Assembly: GCA_015680685.1 (NCBI GenBank)
Contig: MNCI01035196.1
Location: forward strand, 62,001 to 126,000
Length of the DNA: 64,000 nucleotides
From: Gnetum montanum
Taxonomy: Eukaryota > Streptophyta > Gnetopsida > Gnetales > Gnetaceae
Direction of reading: 5' to 3'
In this document: piece after piece, positions 1 to 11,441 of the stretch
Position numbering within the stretch: position 1 is the first letter of the stretch
How the letters are laid out: each line of letters opens with the position of its first letter
Translations under genes and position numbers: made by a program
Notes under the pieces: generated by a model
The model's database searches: none
What the model was told of the DNA's origin: nothing
What the model saw: the letters and a program-made list of their open reading frames with translations, nothing else

Positions 1-679
1 TTTTGTCCATTTAAAAATTAGAATATTTTCCAAGTTCCTGAAGTAAGAGATCTAAGTGTGAACGAATCTTTATTCAATCATTGATGTACCTAAACACATC
101 ATTATTTTGCAATAAAGATGAACTCTTTGATCCATTCCTTGCAGCACTTGAGACTTTCTTTCTTATGCATTTATATTTTTTGCAATTTACATTAATGTTA
201 TTTATTCAATAATTAATTCTGATTAATCAATAAACTCATTAGGATACACAAGCACAACCCCTTCGAGCATACGTATGATGCTTGGTAGCTCAGAAAAGAT
301 TAGTGTTTGATAGCCCAACAATGTTTTGACAAAGTTTAGGATGTGTCTAGGAAGTGTGAATGGTTACTTGTGTTAGGTTAGATTAGACTATAGTTACTTA
401 GCAATTAATTGCTCTTACTTTTAATAACTCTTACTTTTATTTTTGTTCTAGGTATGTAATTCCATAAAAATAAAAAATAATAAAAATCTTATGCCTTAGA
501 CACACTTAATCATATAATTGCATTCCACAAGTGTGACTGGGAAGAAAATGAATGAACAACATGCACACATTGTTTAGCTCTAGTATACTTAGTAATTATA
601 GTCTACAAAATTCAATCAGATCACAAGTGAACACCTATGATTTGTATGGTTGGGCATAGGGGTACCTCATCATTCCTCA
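1..679 (+). repeat. A1 5' LTR, partial
   Basis: Aligns base for base with 9221-9898, the right three quarters of the 3' LTR. It ends in CA at 678-679, one base before the primer-binding site. A likely polyadenylation signal (aataaa) lies near 112. About 200 bp of U3 are off the left edge, including the GATATC array and TATA box seen in the 3' LTR. Confidence 0.9.
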
Positions 680-680
680 T

Positions 681-698
681 TGGCACCATTGCTGAGGA
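681..698 (+). promoter_or_regulatory. Primer-binding site (tRNA-Asp type), A1
   Basis: TGGCACCATTGCTGAGGA follows the LTR after one spacer base. Compared with the complement of the plant tRNA-Asp 3' end (TGGCGCCGTTGCCGGGGA, from memory) it differs at four positions. All four are C-to-T or G-to-A, three of them explicable as CpG decay. Athila elements are known to use tRNA-Asp. Confidence 0.8.
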
Positions 699-833
699 TT
701 GTAGTTCTTTGTGCACTATCTAAGCCTACTAAAATTTAGTAGCCTTATTGTTTGAACCCTGAGAGTCAAATCCTATGAAAAAAATTATAATCATTAAATT
801 AAATCTCAACTGCACACTATTTATTAGCACAAA

Positions 834-3330
834 ATGTCTTCTTTTCACAAGAGCCCATCTCTACCCAAGGCAGTTCAAGTGCCTCAACAATATTAGGTGG
901 TATATGCTCATTCCAATGAGTATGTACCAGACTTTACCTTCATCTTGCATTAAGATGAACTAATGTGGTGGCATGATATGGAAGGCAACATTGTATTGCC
1001 ACCTAACCTATCTATTCCAGCAATGCTCTAGCTAATGCTTGCATAACACAAGCTTCAACATCTCCATGGAGAATATGTGATGTGAGATCATGACTCAAGG
1101 GATTATCATCCCACTAAAGCACAAAGATTAAGGGATCATCAGCTGGAGCATTAACACAAGCTTATGAAGGGCAAGCGGTCAAATATTTTTCCACCTCTGC
1201 TTGGGCCAATTGATGAAGGTAACCACTTCTTTAGTGATTCTCCTTTCTTTGACTTTATTCAAGGAGCCCTCAACTATAATGTACAATCTACAATCCATAA
1301 TCTAGGTTCTAGTCAGAATGGATCCAATGAAAAAAATGGATTTAGAGAAGCAAGTTAGGAAAAGGGGGACAAAGGAGATCATGATCGCGATTATGGTCAT
1401 GAGCATCGAAGGAAGGGTGATAGGTGTTAGCGTGGAGCAAGTTTTCCTTCTTCTTCCCCTTCATCATTATCATATTCTTCTTCATCTGGCTTAGATCATG
1501 GCAATAGAAGGAATAACTATGATGGAGGTGACCGATGGGACTAGAATAATAGAAGGGATCATTAGGATAGTCATGACCAAAGATGTGGGAAATCCATAGA
1601 GGCCCATCATCAAGAAAGAAGGGCTAGTAGAGAAGAGCATAGGAAACACCATCATTTCCTTGATGAAGCTCTACTTGCTACTTGGGACATGTTGAATATT
1701 GCAAATGCTATTAGGATTCCAACAAGACATGTGAAGGATAGTAGAATAGAGAGGCTAGATATGAACATCCCTTGGTTTGAGGGAGGATATGATGCTGATC
1801 CACAAAATCATCTCCAAGCCTTCCAAGATGCATGTGCCTTGTAAAATATTGAGAATGAATGGAAAAATTTGAAATTATTTTCAAGGACACTCATAAAGGA
1901 AGAAAAAAGTTAGTATTGATCCTTGGAACTAGAATTAATTAGGCGGTGGAGTACAATGTTGGAATTATTCAATGACAAATATCAAATGTACTCACGAGTA
2001 TCCAATCTGAGAAAACAAATTCTATGATGGAAAAAAGGGAATCATGAGCCCTTGGATGCTACTATTGGTCGATACTACTCTTTGTTACATAGGTGTCCCA
2101 GCCATGGATACTCTTAGATTGAGCAACTTTTCCATATCATAAATAGGTTATGATCTAAAACCAAGAAAATTCTTGGTGTCTATGCCCAAGGGAGATTGAT
2201 AGAATTAAGTGCCCATTGGATTCAAAAATTAATTGAGTAGGTAGCCAAGGAGGAGGGAGAATTGAGAAAATGTGAAAGTGTAGAAGAATACAAAGACCCT
2301 TCTATTCAGAAAAAGGGGGTTTGATTTTGTGATAGTGAGGATGAATTTTTTGGAGATGAGGTGCTTAATCAGAAAACCTTGTTATTCCAGAAATTGCAAT
2401 AAAAAATCATAGCTAAGGTTGATTAATCATGGGACTTCATGAACAATAGGTTTCAAGCTATTCTAAAAATTGTTGAAGAGTCCAAGGAGAAAAGTGGTGA
2501 CCATGAGCATCAAAGGCGTAAGGAAGCTAAACATGTCATATCTAAGGATAAAGGTAAAATGGTTGTGATAGATATGGCTATGGATAGTGACTCAGATGAC
2601 AATGATGGATGTGATGTCTACAAATATGAACATCCTAAGGAATGTTGTCTAGGTGTATCACACTTGCAAGAATCTAGAGTGTATGTCTTACATCCATGAC
2701 TTGCACAAAGGCAAACACCCAAAAGATTTTCTTATACACAAGGAAATCATTAATAGTTCTACCAACCATAGCAATACTATCCAAGTGGAACTCCTTCACA
2801 ATCCTATGAATTATACTAGTAGTGGCAGCAACCAAAATCATGGGCATTGGCACCTCCAAAGTAGCAGTACCCTTACTGACAACCAGATCGCTATGGTTAC
2901 TATGTTTAGCAACATTCATCTCCAAGGGAATCCTCTGTTCATATTTCTACTTATCAATCTTACCACTATCCTCCTAAAACATATCAATCGTGCTATCTAA
3001 GAATGGATTCCACTTACTATCCTCATGCACCTCCTATCCTTGCACCAACTCCTCCACCTAGTGCAGAACTACCACCTGCTCCATGCATGTAGGGTGAATT
3101 GCATGCACAACCATAGCAAAGGAACACTATGAGGGTAGTTAAGTTGCAATTGGTTAACCCATCCAACAAGTTAGAACCACGAACAATGAAAAGACCCTTC
3201 TTTCAACCTCACAGTCAACCAAAGCCCTTATAAACATCAATGATTAGTAACCCTGCTCCTCCACCTTCCTCTATTTCCTCTTTATTTGAGTAAACCCTAA
3301 ACCAAAATCCTTCTTAAATCCATATTGTAA
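834..3330 (+). pseudogene. gag: A1 gag and Pro/Gln-rich linker, broken
   Basis: Capsid-precursor remnant. The start is the ATG at 834, giving MSSFHK, matched by MSSSSHK in A4 and MSSSH in the old element at 21631. In order: an N-terminal block around DFTF and the aligned DE/WHDMEG (about 930-1000); a Ser/Asp/His/Arg-rich low-complexity part (about 1300-1640); the retrotransposon gag core (about 1650-2280), with WFEGGYDADPQNHLQAF and a MLELFNDKYQMY segment; a charged tail ending in a C-x(6)-H-x3-CC motif near 2610-2650; and a Tyr/Pro/Gln-rich linker to protease. At least a dozen TAG/TAA stops and frame changes interrupt it. Confidence 0.8.
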
Positions 3331-3960
3331 TGTTGACACATGCTATATCTAATTAGATTCGAGTTGGTAACCTACCTAGAAAATTAGTTGATCATAAGAG
3401 TCCCCTAGTTCACTTGCAAGGGGAATGAGCCTTGCAAAGCTCTTCTTGACTCTAGTTTTAATGTTAATCTGATCTTGCATGAGACATGCACAATGTGGAA
3501 CCTTCCTCATTTGAAGAAGAGCAACATCTAGCTAGAATTGGTTGACCAATCCACCACTATTTCATTGGGACTGGTTGAGGACATTATCACCACCATTTGT
3601 GGGCGATCATATCCTGCTAATTTCTAGTAATGAAAGTGGAGAATTACAAGGGGGACTTTCCAATTATTATGGAAAGGGCATGGCTAAGTACTATTGATGC
3701 CAAAATGGACATTGGAGATCTTTCTTTAAAAATATCAAAAGGAAATGAATTTGGAAATATTGAGAAGAAGAGAGTTTCATGTATCGCATATAGCGATTCA
3801 AGGTGCCATTGGATGCAGAAGCTATGGTCAATAACGCAAACATCTATCTTTGCAAGCAAGTAGTGTGCACCAGAAGTTGAGATCTAGAGATGTCTATATG
3901 TAGTAACTACAAAACAAGATGGCACCTAGTGGCTAACAGCTGATGCTAGCAGTAGCACAT
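3331..3960 (+). pseudogene. A1 aspartic protease, broken
   Basis: Retropepsin-type protease that would cut the polyprotein. The active-site stretch reads LLDSSFNVNLI (about 3440-3475) where Athila proteases have DLG and most retropepsins D(S/T)G, so the essential Gly is Ser. Downstream, LELVDQS, GLVEDIITTICGRSYP and PIIMERAWLSTID match the same protease in A2. A stop splits it near 3629, and the frame from 3630 continues to 3860. The DSS change is shared with A3. Confidence 0.75.
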
Positions 3961-3999
3961 TATGCATGGAACCTACTGAGGGACTAATGTATGAGTTTG

Positions 4000-5070
4000 T
4001 TGCAAGTATGGATGAACTTGAGCAAGTTCATCACCAGCTCTTCAAAGGAGGAAATGATGATGTCAATTGGGATGAGCTAGAAATTCTTGACAATTTTAAA
4101 CAAGAGTCCCTTAAATTAAAGATGCTACCAGCTAGAATTGGGTACATATTTGAAAAATGTGAGGCCAGTTATCATGAATGCCAAGCTTGCTATAGAACAA
4201 AAGAAAAATTTAATAAAAGTTATGAAAAAGTATTCAATAGCCTTTGCTTGGTCATATTTCGAACTCACTAGGATAGACCTAAGAAAATGCTAGCATTGGA
4301 TATACACCAACCTCGTTGTCAAGCCAAAATGATAGTTGCAGTGGTGTTTGAATCCCAAATTAAAGTAGATTGTCAAAGAGGAGATTGAACAACTCCTTAA
4401 GGTAGGATTCATCTACCCTATTGCAGATAGTAAGTGGGTCAATCTACTTGTGATTGTTCCAAAGAAAGGAGGCAAATGACAAGTGTGCATTGATTTTCGG
4501 ATGCTCAATATAGCAACTTTCAAGGACCATTTTTTGTTTCCTATCATTGACAAAGTTCTGGAAACCATTTCTATGCATTGTTATTATAGCTTTCTCAATG
4601 GTTATAGTGGCTATAACCAAATTTAGATTGCACCAGAGGACTAGGCAAATATAACTTTCACAAGTCATTTGGGGACTTTTACTTATTAATAGATGCCATT
4701 TGGTCTATGCAATGCTCCAGTCACATTTCAACAATTACCTTTTTGAATTTTCCAAAAATAGATTGATAGTAGGATAGAATTTTTTATGATTAATTTTTCT
4801 ACCTACAAAGCTACATTCGAGCAAGCCCTAGATTATCTTGAGTAGGTGTTGAAAAGATTTGTCGAAAAAAACCTCTAAGTTAATTACCAAAAGAGCCATC
4901 ATATAGTTTAGGAAGGCGAAGTCTTGGGGCATTGCATTTCAAAAGCAAGAATTGAGGTGAACCCTAAAAAAATAAGGATCATCCAAGGATAATAACCTAT
5001 CAACTCGAAACAATCAAAGAAGTGTAGTCGTTCCTTGGTCATACTATCTACTACCAGTGCTTCATCGAGA
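4000..5070 (+). pseudogene. A1 reverse transcriptase, broken
   Basis: RT remnant spread over several frames. An N-terminal linker (ELEILDNFKQESLKLKMLPA, 4075-4135) matches A2 and A3. It is followed by the NPKLK-EEIEQLLK-GFIYPI block, a stretch corresponding to KWRVCIDFR-LNIATFKDHF (about 4450-4540), the GYSGYNQI block (about 4600-4625) and the FGLCNAP block (about 4695-4715). The catalytic FMDDF box reads FMINF at 4783-4797, so both catalytic Asp are lost. Then comes LGHCISKARIEVNPKKIRIIQ (about 4925-4990). Clearly inactive. Confidence 0.8.
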
Positions 5071-5124
5071 ATTTTTTAAAAATTTCCAAGTCATTGGTAG
5101 AATTAAGAAAGAAGGATGCATCAT

Positions 5125-5690
5125 TCGTTCAGACGACTACATGTGAATTAGCATTTCAACAATTGAAGAAAAATCTTTTTGAAACCCCGATTCTTCAAGC
5201 ACTAGATTGGTCTAGACCATCCCATGTGATAATTGATGCATCAAATTATGCTTTGAGGGTAGTGCTTATGTAGATGGATGGTAAAAAAATAACCATATTA
5301 TATTCACTATGCAAGCCAAATCATTGCAAGTGAACAATTAAACTACACCACAATAGAAAAGAAGTTGATGGTAGTGGTGTTTACTTTAGAGAAGTTCAAG
5401 CACTATGTGCTTGGTTACAAAGTGTTGGTGCACACACATCATAGCACCATAAAATTTCTAATGAACAAACTAATGATGAGCCCCCATGAAAGATGGTGGC
5501 TCATGATTCTACAGGAATTTGATCTCATGATGGTAGATCATAAAGGTCTAGAAAATGTGGTTGTGGATCACTTATTGTGGCTAAGATGGGACAACAAGGA
5601 GAATGAGAGTCCTTTATCTGATCAATTCCCTGATGAATATTTCCTTGTAGGTGCTATTAATGCACAAATGCCTAATGAACCAAAATAGTA
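5125..5690 (+). pseudogene. A1 RNase H domain, broken
   Basis: RNase H of the gypsy type. It has ELAFQQLKKNLFETPILQA (about 5135-5190), VIIDASNYAL (5230-5260) with the first catalytic Asp kept, and a 107-codon open stretch from 5365. That stretch reads KFKHYVLGYKVLVHTHHSTI, where the usual HTDH is HTHH, so a catalytic Asp is lost. The trailing DHLLWLRWDNKE block leads to the integrase linker. Stops interrupt the middle. Confidence 0.8.
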
Positions 5691-5759
5691 TGACATCATC
5701 CTCACTTATCTACTCAAGCAAGAGTGGTTGCAAGGGTTGGACACTAGAAAGAAATAATA

Positions 5760-7060
5760 GTTTTTTCATCAGGTTAAGTATTTCATGGAAATTAAGGGAA
5801 ACCTTTATATAATTTGTTTTGATGGCCTAGTTCATTGGTGTTTCCTTAATATGGATCAACTACATGTTCTCCAGGATGCTCATGAAGGTCCTTGTGGGGG
5901 CCATTATGTTGGGAGATGCATAGCCATAAAAATCCACATGGTTGAGTATTATTAGCCAACAATCTTCAGGGATGCACACCAATTTGTTCGTGCTTGTGAT
6001 CATTGCCAGAAGGATGGTGGAATGACAACTCAGATAGAGAGGCCACAACAATGGATACAACCACTAGATCCATTCGATATTTGGGGCATTGACTTTATGG
6101 GTCCCATTGCACCTTTGTCAAATGAAAAGACATATATAATAGTCACAGTTGACTATTGTACCAAAGGGGAAAATGTAGCAATTGTCACCAACTAGACATC
6201 CACCACTACTGCTCAGTTTGTACAACAAAACATCATAAATACGTTTGGTTTGCCTCATGCATTAATTTCTGATAATGGAACTCATTTTATAGGTGTTTCT
6301 TTTCAAAAATTGATGCAATGCTTGGGGGCTGAGCATAAACTCACTACTCCATATCACCCCCAAGCCAATGGTTAAGTTGAGGTCACTAATTAGGAGATTA
6401 CAAAAATTTTGATGCATACCATTAGCAAGTACCAAAGGGACTAGAAAACTAAATTGAATGATGCCCTTTGGGCCTATTGCTCCACAAGGAAACTTCTAGG
6501 TTATTCTTCGTATGAGCTAATGTACAAAAAACTACCAACATTTCCCATCCAATATGAACTCTATACACTCTCTATAGCCTATGATTTTGACCTAAATTTA
6601 AGCCTAGCACAGAAAGAATGATTAATGGGCCTTAACTTGCTAGACAAAAATTAATTAATGATCCGATCATCCAATGAAATGCATAAGGAATTTAACAAGA
6701 AATGCCATGATATAAAAATAAGAAAATTCAAGTTTCAACTAGGAGACAAGGCTCTTTATTGGAATCTTGCACATATACCCCAATGAACAAAATTTCAAAC
6801 ATTTTGGAAAGGACCTTACATCATTGATGAGACTTTTCCATCTAGGGCCATGATCATCTACAAACTTGATAGCCTAGATAAGAAACAATTAGTTAACATT
6901 TAACAAATAAAACCTTTCCATGAGCCCAAGCCAACCAATGCAACAAACACTTTATCAGATGAATAACCATGCCCAATCTTTCAGATCTCTCCCTACCAAC
7001 TTAGTCATGGGGGAGATGGCCACCCGTACTAACACCTTAGGCAGCTCCTTAGTTTTTAAC
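5760..7060 (+). pseudogene. A1 integrase, broken
   Basis: Integrase that would insert the cDNA. The N-terminal zinc-binding H-H-C-C pattern is visible: DAHEGPCGGHYVG, then CDHCQ (about 5877-6010). The core has WGIDFMGPI (about 6080-6106), ISDNGTHF (about 6265-6290) and the E in VEVTN (about 6376). Residues D, D and E are all present, but TAG/TAA stops cut the frame repeatedly. The C-terminal part (KFQLGDKALYWNLAHIPQ, about 6730-6785) resembles the usual gypsy integrase tail and ends near the agtcatggggg motif at 7003-7013. Confidence 0.85.
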
Positions 7061-9012
7061 ATTTTTATTTTACACATTTTTGGTTTTACAAGTTTTTATT
7101 TTTATCTTCTTTGTTTTACATTTTTTTTACATATTTATATTTTTAAAGTTATTAGCCTTCTCTTAATTTTTATTTTACACCATCATTAATATATTCAATA
7201 TTAATTATCTACTCTTTTACTTTATTTTATGGTTACATTTTCTTATGTTTGATGTGTTTTTCTACTTTTTCTGCTAATAAGGTGGCAAGTACAATGGTAA
7301 TGCACTACTTGATGGTGGTATGCTTCATTTGTAATTTGATTGTTGATGTCTAGTTTCTAACTTTGAATGTCATTACTAATGACTAGGACATGGTTTCTTT
7401 TCATGTAATAGGCAGTGAGTCCACATCATCCATCCATCCATAAACTCTATGGTTTTCCTTGTTTTGGAAGCATGTAATCTCTTCTTCCTTAATGCAACTT
7501 TAATAAATTGGTGACTTGTGTAGTTTTTGAAATTGGGAAGGAATTAAAGGTTTGGATAGGATGTGGCTTTAAAGGAATGTGGCATTCTTTGTGCTTTTTT
7601 ATTTTCCCATGTATAGGAGTGTTCTTGTAAGCTTCTCACCGTTCCACATCATTTCATAATAGAAAGTCAAATAAGTCCTTACATGGTGTGGTTCTCATTA
7701 CCAAAAAAAAAAAGAGATAAGGATTCAAAGCACGTCCTTTGGACAAAATAAATGCATGGGTCTTTGCATGGTATGGTTCCCATTCAAAAAAAATGGGAAT
7801 TCAAAGCACATCCCTTAGACCAAATAAAAGGGCTACAAGACTGGTTATGAGACTTTTCGTGTCTCCTCTAGCTAAGGATCTTTCTAACTTCCTATCTTCT
7901 CTCTAATTTGAAATGGTGGTTGTTTTGTAAAAGCATTCTTGTGTCTCAAGGGATGGATTAGCCTTAGAATGTTAATGTGAAGTCACTAAAAGTGGTTGAT
8001 TTTGATTTGGACTAAGGATGGATCCTACCAAGTCATTTAATCATAAACTTCACAAGAGACTATATGTCACCATAATTAGGAACTCCATTCCACTTTCTCT
8101 GTCATCCATCTATGCTTTCCATGTCTCACCTCACTACTAGTTTCATGTTCTGATTCAATGTTCTAGTTTGATGTGTCAGGTTCTTAGTTAGTTACTTTGG
8201 GTTTTTGTACTTAACATTTCGTAATCATTAATCATCCATGGAGCCCACAAACACCTTGGTTTGACTTTATGCAAGGACATAAAAGGCTTGTGCCTACTTT
8301 GGGAAGGATCCACTTGCGTACCTTTTGGTTTGTTTAATTTAAGTTCTTTACCCTTAGACATTGTTACAATAAAATTATTTTTATTTACCCCATCCATGTC
8401 ATCCAATTGTATCCACCTTTATAACTATTTGTAATGAACTCCTTTTTATTGGTTTAAATACCCTCTTTCTAGTACTCCTTGTATCAAGCTTTTTCTAAAT
8501 TATATGGATCACTTCTCTTATTTAACCTATTCATCAATCCTTCCACTGACAATATCAAGCAATCAATCTATCATAATCATAACTTGGCTAGATAAAATAA
8601 CCAACAAGATAAGGTATTTAGCCACTATCTATTGTACTATATGTACTAATCCTTGGTTTTGTTATGATTGTAGTGGGAAGCATGGATTGGAAGTGGGACT
8701 ATCGTCACCAAGGAGGATGCAACCATATCACTTGCAGGAGATTGTTCATAACCACTAGATCTCTTCTACCTCTCCCTCATTCATTTGTTGCCAAGAGGGG
8801 TTGGATGTCCTTTGGATCCATTGGTGTTTTTTCCTATTATCATGAACAAAAATTTTGTACACAATTGTAATATTATATGCTTGGGCAATTCTATATTTGT
8901 CTATTTTCTCTATCACTCTACATGTTAGTCAAATAAGTCCACATGCCCTAATATATTTTGTAAAGGACTTGTTCCTCTTTTTCTACATTTGAGGAAAAGT
9001 TTTCATTCAATT
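7061..9012 (+). other. A1 3' region without a recognisable gene
   Basis: About 2 kb between integrase and polypurine tract, where some Athila elements carry an env-like frame. I see no long open frame or envelope hallmark. It is collinear with A2 18358-20198, for example the shared block around ccacatcatcc at about 7421 and 18599, so it belongs to the family. It contains an A1-specific tandem duplication (7675-7752 and 7760-7829). Confidence 0.6.
7675..7829 (+). repeat. Tandem duplication of about 80 bp
   Basis: Two units, 7675-7752 and 7760-7829. Each runs from a gtcYttRcatgg start through an A-rich tract to a caaagcacRtccYttRgacc end. A2 has one unit at about 18868-18963, so the duplication arose in the A1 branch. 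Confidence 0.7.
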
Positions 9013-9021
9013 GTGGGGGTA
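9013..9021 (+). promoter_or_regulatory. Polypurine tract, A1
   Basis: gtgggggta immediately before the TG that opens the 3' LTR. It is the expected primer site for plus-strand DNA synthesis. Confidence 0.7.
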
Positions 9022-9898
9022 TGATAAATCATGTTTTTTATATGCTCCAATATCAGGGTGGTCATGATATTAGGTACACGATATCAGGTATGCGATAGCA
9101 TGGCCCAGGATGCAATATCATACATTTGATATTGCAGGGTTACTCTTGGGTTTATAAACACAATGCCTAGGCACATAATTGGGAGTAAGTTTTTGGTAGT
9201 CAACTAGTGAAATTCTTGTAGTTTGTCCATTTAAAAGTTAAAATATTTTTCCAAGTGCCTGCAGTAGGATTTCTAAGTGTGAACGGATCTTTATTCAAGC
9301 ATTGATGTACCTGAACACACCATTTTGTTGGCAATAAAGATGAACTCTTTGATCCATTCCTTGCAACACTTGAGACTTTCTTTCTTATGCACTTGTATTT
9401 TCTAAAATTTACATTAATTTTATTTATGTAATAATTAATTTTGATTAATCAAGCAACTCATTAGAATACACAAGCACACCTTCGAGCATATGTGTGATGC
9501 TTCACAGCTCAGAAATGATTAGCATTTAATAGCCTAGCAGTGTTTGCACAAAGTTCAAGATGTGTCTAGGAAGTGGAAATGGTTACTTGTGTTAGGTTAG
9601 ATTAGACTATCATTACCTAGCAATTAATCACTTTTAATTTTAGTCACTTTTACTTTTATTTCTGTTCCAGGTGAGTAATTCCATAAAAACACAAAATATT
9701 AAAAATCTTATACCTCAGTCATAGTTAACCATACAATTGCATTCCATAAGAGGGACAGGGAAGATAATGAATGAACAACATGAACACACTATTTAGCTCT
9801 AGTGTACTTAGTAGTTATAGTCTTTGAAATTTGACTAACTTTCATGTGAACACCTGTGATTTGTATTGTTGGGTGTAGGGGTACCTCGCCACTCATCA
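9022..9898 (+). repeat. A1 3' LTR
   Basis: 877 bp, opening with TG (9022) and closing with CA (9898). U3 holds three GATATC-like hexamers at 14-bp spacing (9066, 9080, 9094) and a TATA-like tataaaca at 9153. An aataaa signal lies near 9336. The right three quarters match 1-679. Confidence 0.9.
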
Positions 9899-10689
9899 AG
9901 GTACAACTCACTTTACAATAGATAAAAGATAATTATAATGATGAGAAACAATGATTATAATGATTGCAAAATGATTACAAAATAATACTACAATATCTTA
10001 TACATTTCCTGATGAGAATGATGTCTTCTTATAGCCACTATATTTCCTAAATTACCTTGCAGTTTGTGCAGTGGCTAAATAATAGTTATTGAAGACATCT
10101 TCTTCATGATTGAGATATCTTTTTGCATTTGGCCTTCATTCTGGAAATATGTCTTCTTCTGGTGAAAGACATATATCTCTAATTGGCCTCCATTTTTGGA
10201 AGATTTCTTTGTTTAAGGTAAGAAATTTTTCTATCTAGAAAGACATCTACTATTTTGTAGAGACATATTCTCCTATGCTACCTTCTATTCTTCCAAGAAG
10301 TCTTCCTTCTCTTGGAGATGTCTTTTTTTAGCTTCATTTTCCCTTTCAGATCTTCATTTCTTGTTCAAAATCTTATTGCTCTTACAAGTTCTTGAAGATG
10401 TCAACTTTACTTGTGAGTCATTTGGTCGTTGTCCACATTCTTTGAATTCTTGCATGTTTGCTTGAGACCTTGTAGATGGCCTTCTGCTTTGAGCTCTCCT
10501 TTTGTCTAAACTAGTTTGTTCCTTGCCATCAATGTAGGCTTCATCTTGGTCTCTAAGTTATTGCTTTCTATGTGTTATCTCATCTTGGTTTTTCATGTAC
10601 TTTGTCCTATAAACAAAATAATCACACAACCATATAAACAACCTTTGCCTCCATTTTACTTAAAATTTTGACACACCAAGAGATCAACA
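9899..10689 (-). repeat. Copia-like 3' LTR, copy 1 (end removed by A1)
   Basis: Homologous along its length to 33674-34472. On the minus strand it opens with TG at 10689, right after a polypurine stretch (aaaaaaggggaga), a junction typical of plant Ty1/copia elements. The last few bases are missing because A1 inserted there. The right half carries many GACATCTT/AAGATGTC motifs. Assignment to copia rests on the junction only, since no pol is attached. Confidence 0.65.
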
Positions 10690-10956
10690 ATCTCCCCTTT
10701 TTTGGTGATGTTCAAAACTTAAGACAATGGATTAGTAATAATAAAAATATCCAAATATACAAATATATCCATAACCATACTCTCCCCCTGTTTGAATAGT
10801 AGTAAAAAGGATAAAGCACATTAAGCCTATCATAATATTTTAATAGTATAACAAAGATTATAAAAGAAACTCTTCCCTTTTCTAAAAAGAAATGAAAAAA
10901 TTTAATATTATTTAATTGTAGCCATATCATAGTGATGTAGCATTAATTGGTTATGT
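10690..10956 (-). mobile_element. Copia-like 3' internal segment, copy 1, with polypurine tract
   Basis: Matches 34473-34743. On the minus strand it leads into the polypurine tract (about 10690-10702) next to the LTR. AT-rich, with no open frame of note. It separates the minisatellite from the LTR. Confidence 0.6.
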
Positions 10957-11110
10957 CGACAAGAGCACATCAACGCAACAACTTCGATGTAGTTTCTTCT
11001 ATGCAACTACCTCAATGCAACTAGTTCGACATAGCTCCATCAATGAAGCCACATTGATGTAATCCTATCAACATGGCCCCATCGATGTGATCCCATTGAT
11101 GCATGTAATC
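10957..11110 (+). repeat. 14-bp minisatellite, 11 units
   Basis: Eleven consecutive 14-bp units without spacing errors. Examples: CGATGTAGTTTCTT, CAATGCAACTAGTT, CGACATAGCTCCAT, CGATGTGATCCCAT. Consensus about CRAYRYRRYYNCAT. A five-unit version lies at the same place in the second copia copy (34744-34813). Fourteen is not a multiple of three, so it is not a simple coding repeat. Confidence 0.85.
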
Positions 11111-11441
11111 ATGTATTAATGTGGTCACATCTTTTCACTGTCTATTTTCACTTATAAATATGCATGCTCCCTTCATGTATTAACATTCTTTTATGACTAG
11201 AGTAGCCAAACACTTGTAGTTTTATTCCATAATCTTAAAAAGTAGTCAATGATTGCCCACAATGTGAATCTAAGTTAGTTGTATTATGTCTCATTTAAGT
11301 GGAAATGTACTTGGATGTATTCCATGAATGGTAATAAGATCAAGATTGATTCTTCTTCATTGCAGCACTTAGAATTAAATTAAATTTCCTTTTAATGTAT
11401 TTGATATTCCATGTACTTATTGAATATTTATGTTTCATGTA
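11111..11441 (+). repeat. Older Athila-like LTR, left part
   Basis: Together with 21003-21494 this rebuilds an LTR of about 0.82 kb, interrupted by A2. It contains a TATA-like run (cttataaatatg, about 11151) and a diverged equivalent of the aataaagatgaac block near 11336. The exact left edge is uncertain: the minisatellite runs straight into it, and a TG near 11103 is a candidate start. Confidence 0.55.
11437..11441. repeat. Target site duplication of A2, left
   Basis: atgta immediately before the 5' LTR, repeated exactly at 20998-21002 after the 3' LTR. Confidence 0.9.

Larger units (their letters stand above)
1..9898 (+). mobile_element. Athila-like Ty3/gypsy element A1 (5' end cut by window)
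   Basis: Degraded LTR retrotransposon. Order seen: partial 5' LTR, tRNA-Asp-type primer-binding site, gag, aspartic protease, RT, RNase H, integrase, a 2-kb 3' region, polypurine tract, 3' LTR. Protease, RT and integrase remnants and the tRNA-Asp primer point to the Athila lineage (OTA clade, non-chromovirus). All coding parts carry many TAG/TAA stops and frameshifts, so the copy is dead. The two LTRs differ at roughly one base in nine over the first 250 aligned bases, counted by eye, so the insertion is old. The right flank is a copia-like LTR interrupted near its end. The left flank lies outside the window, so the target duplication cannot be checked; the candidate on the right is aggta at 9899-9903. 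Confidence 0.9.

Noticed and set aside
2674-2925. Minus-strand frame over A1
   Set aside because: Shadow of the Pro/Gln-rich gag-protease linker. Codons and motifs support the + strand.
10712-10930. Minus-strand frame rich in Phe, Tyr and Leu (72 codons)
   Set aside because: AT-rich composition effect next to the copia polypurine tract. Not open in the second copy.
10957-11110. CRISPR array
   Set aside because: Units of 14 bp are contiguous with no spacers, in plant retrotransposon DNA.
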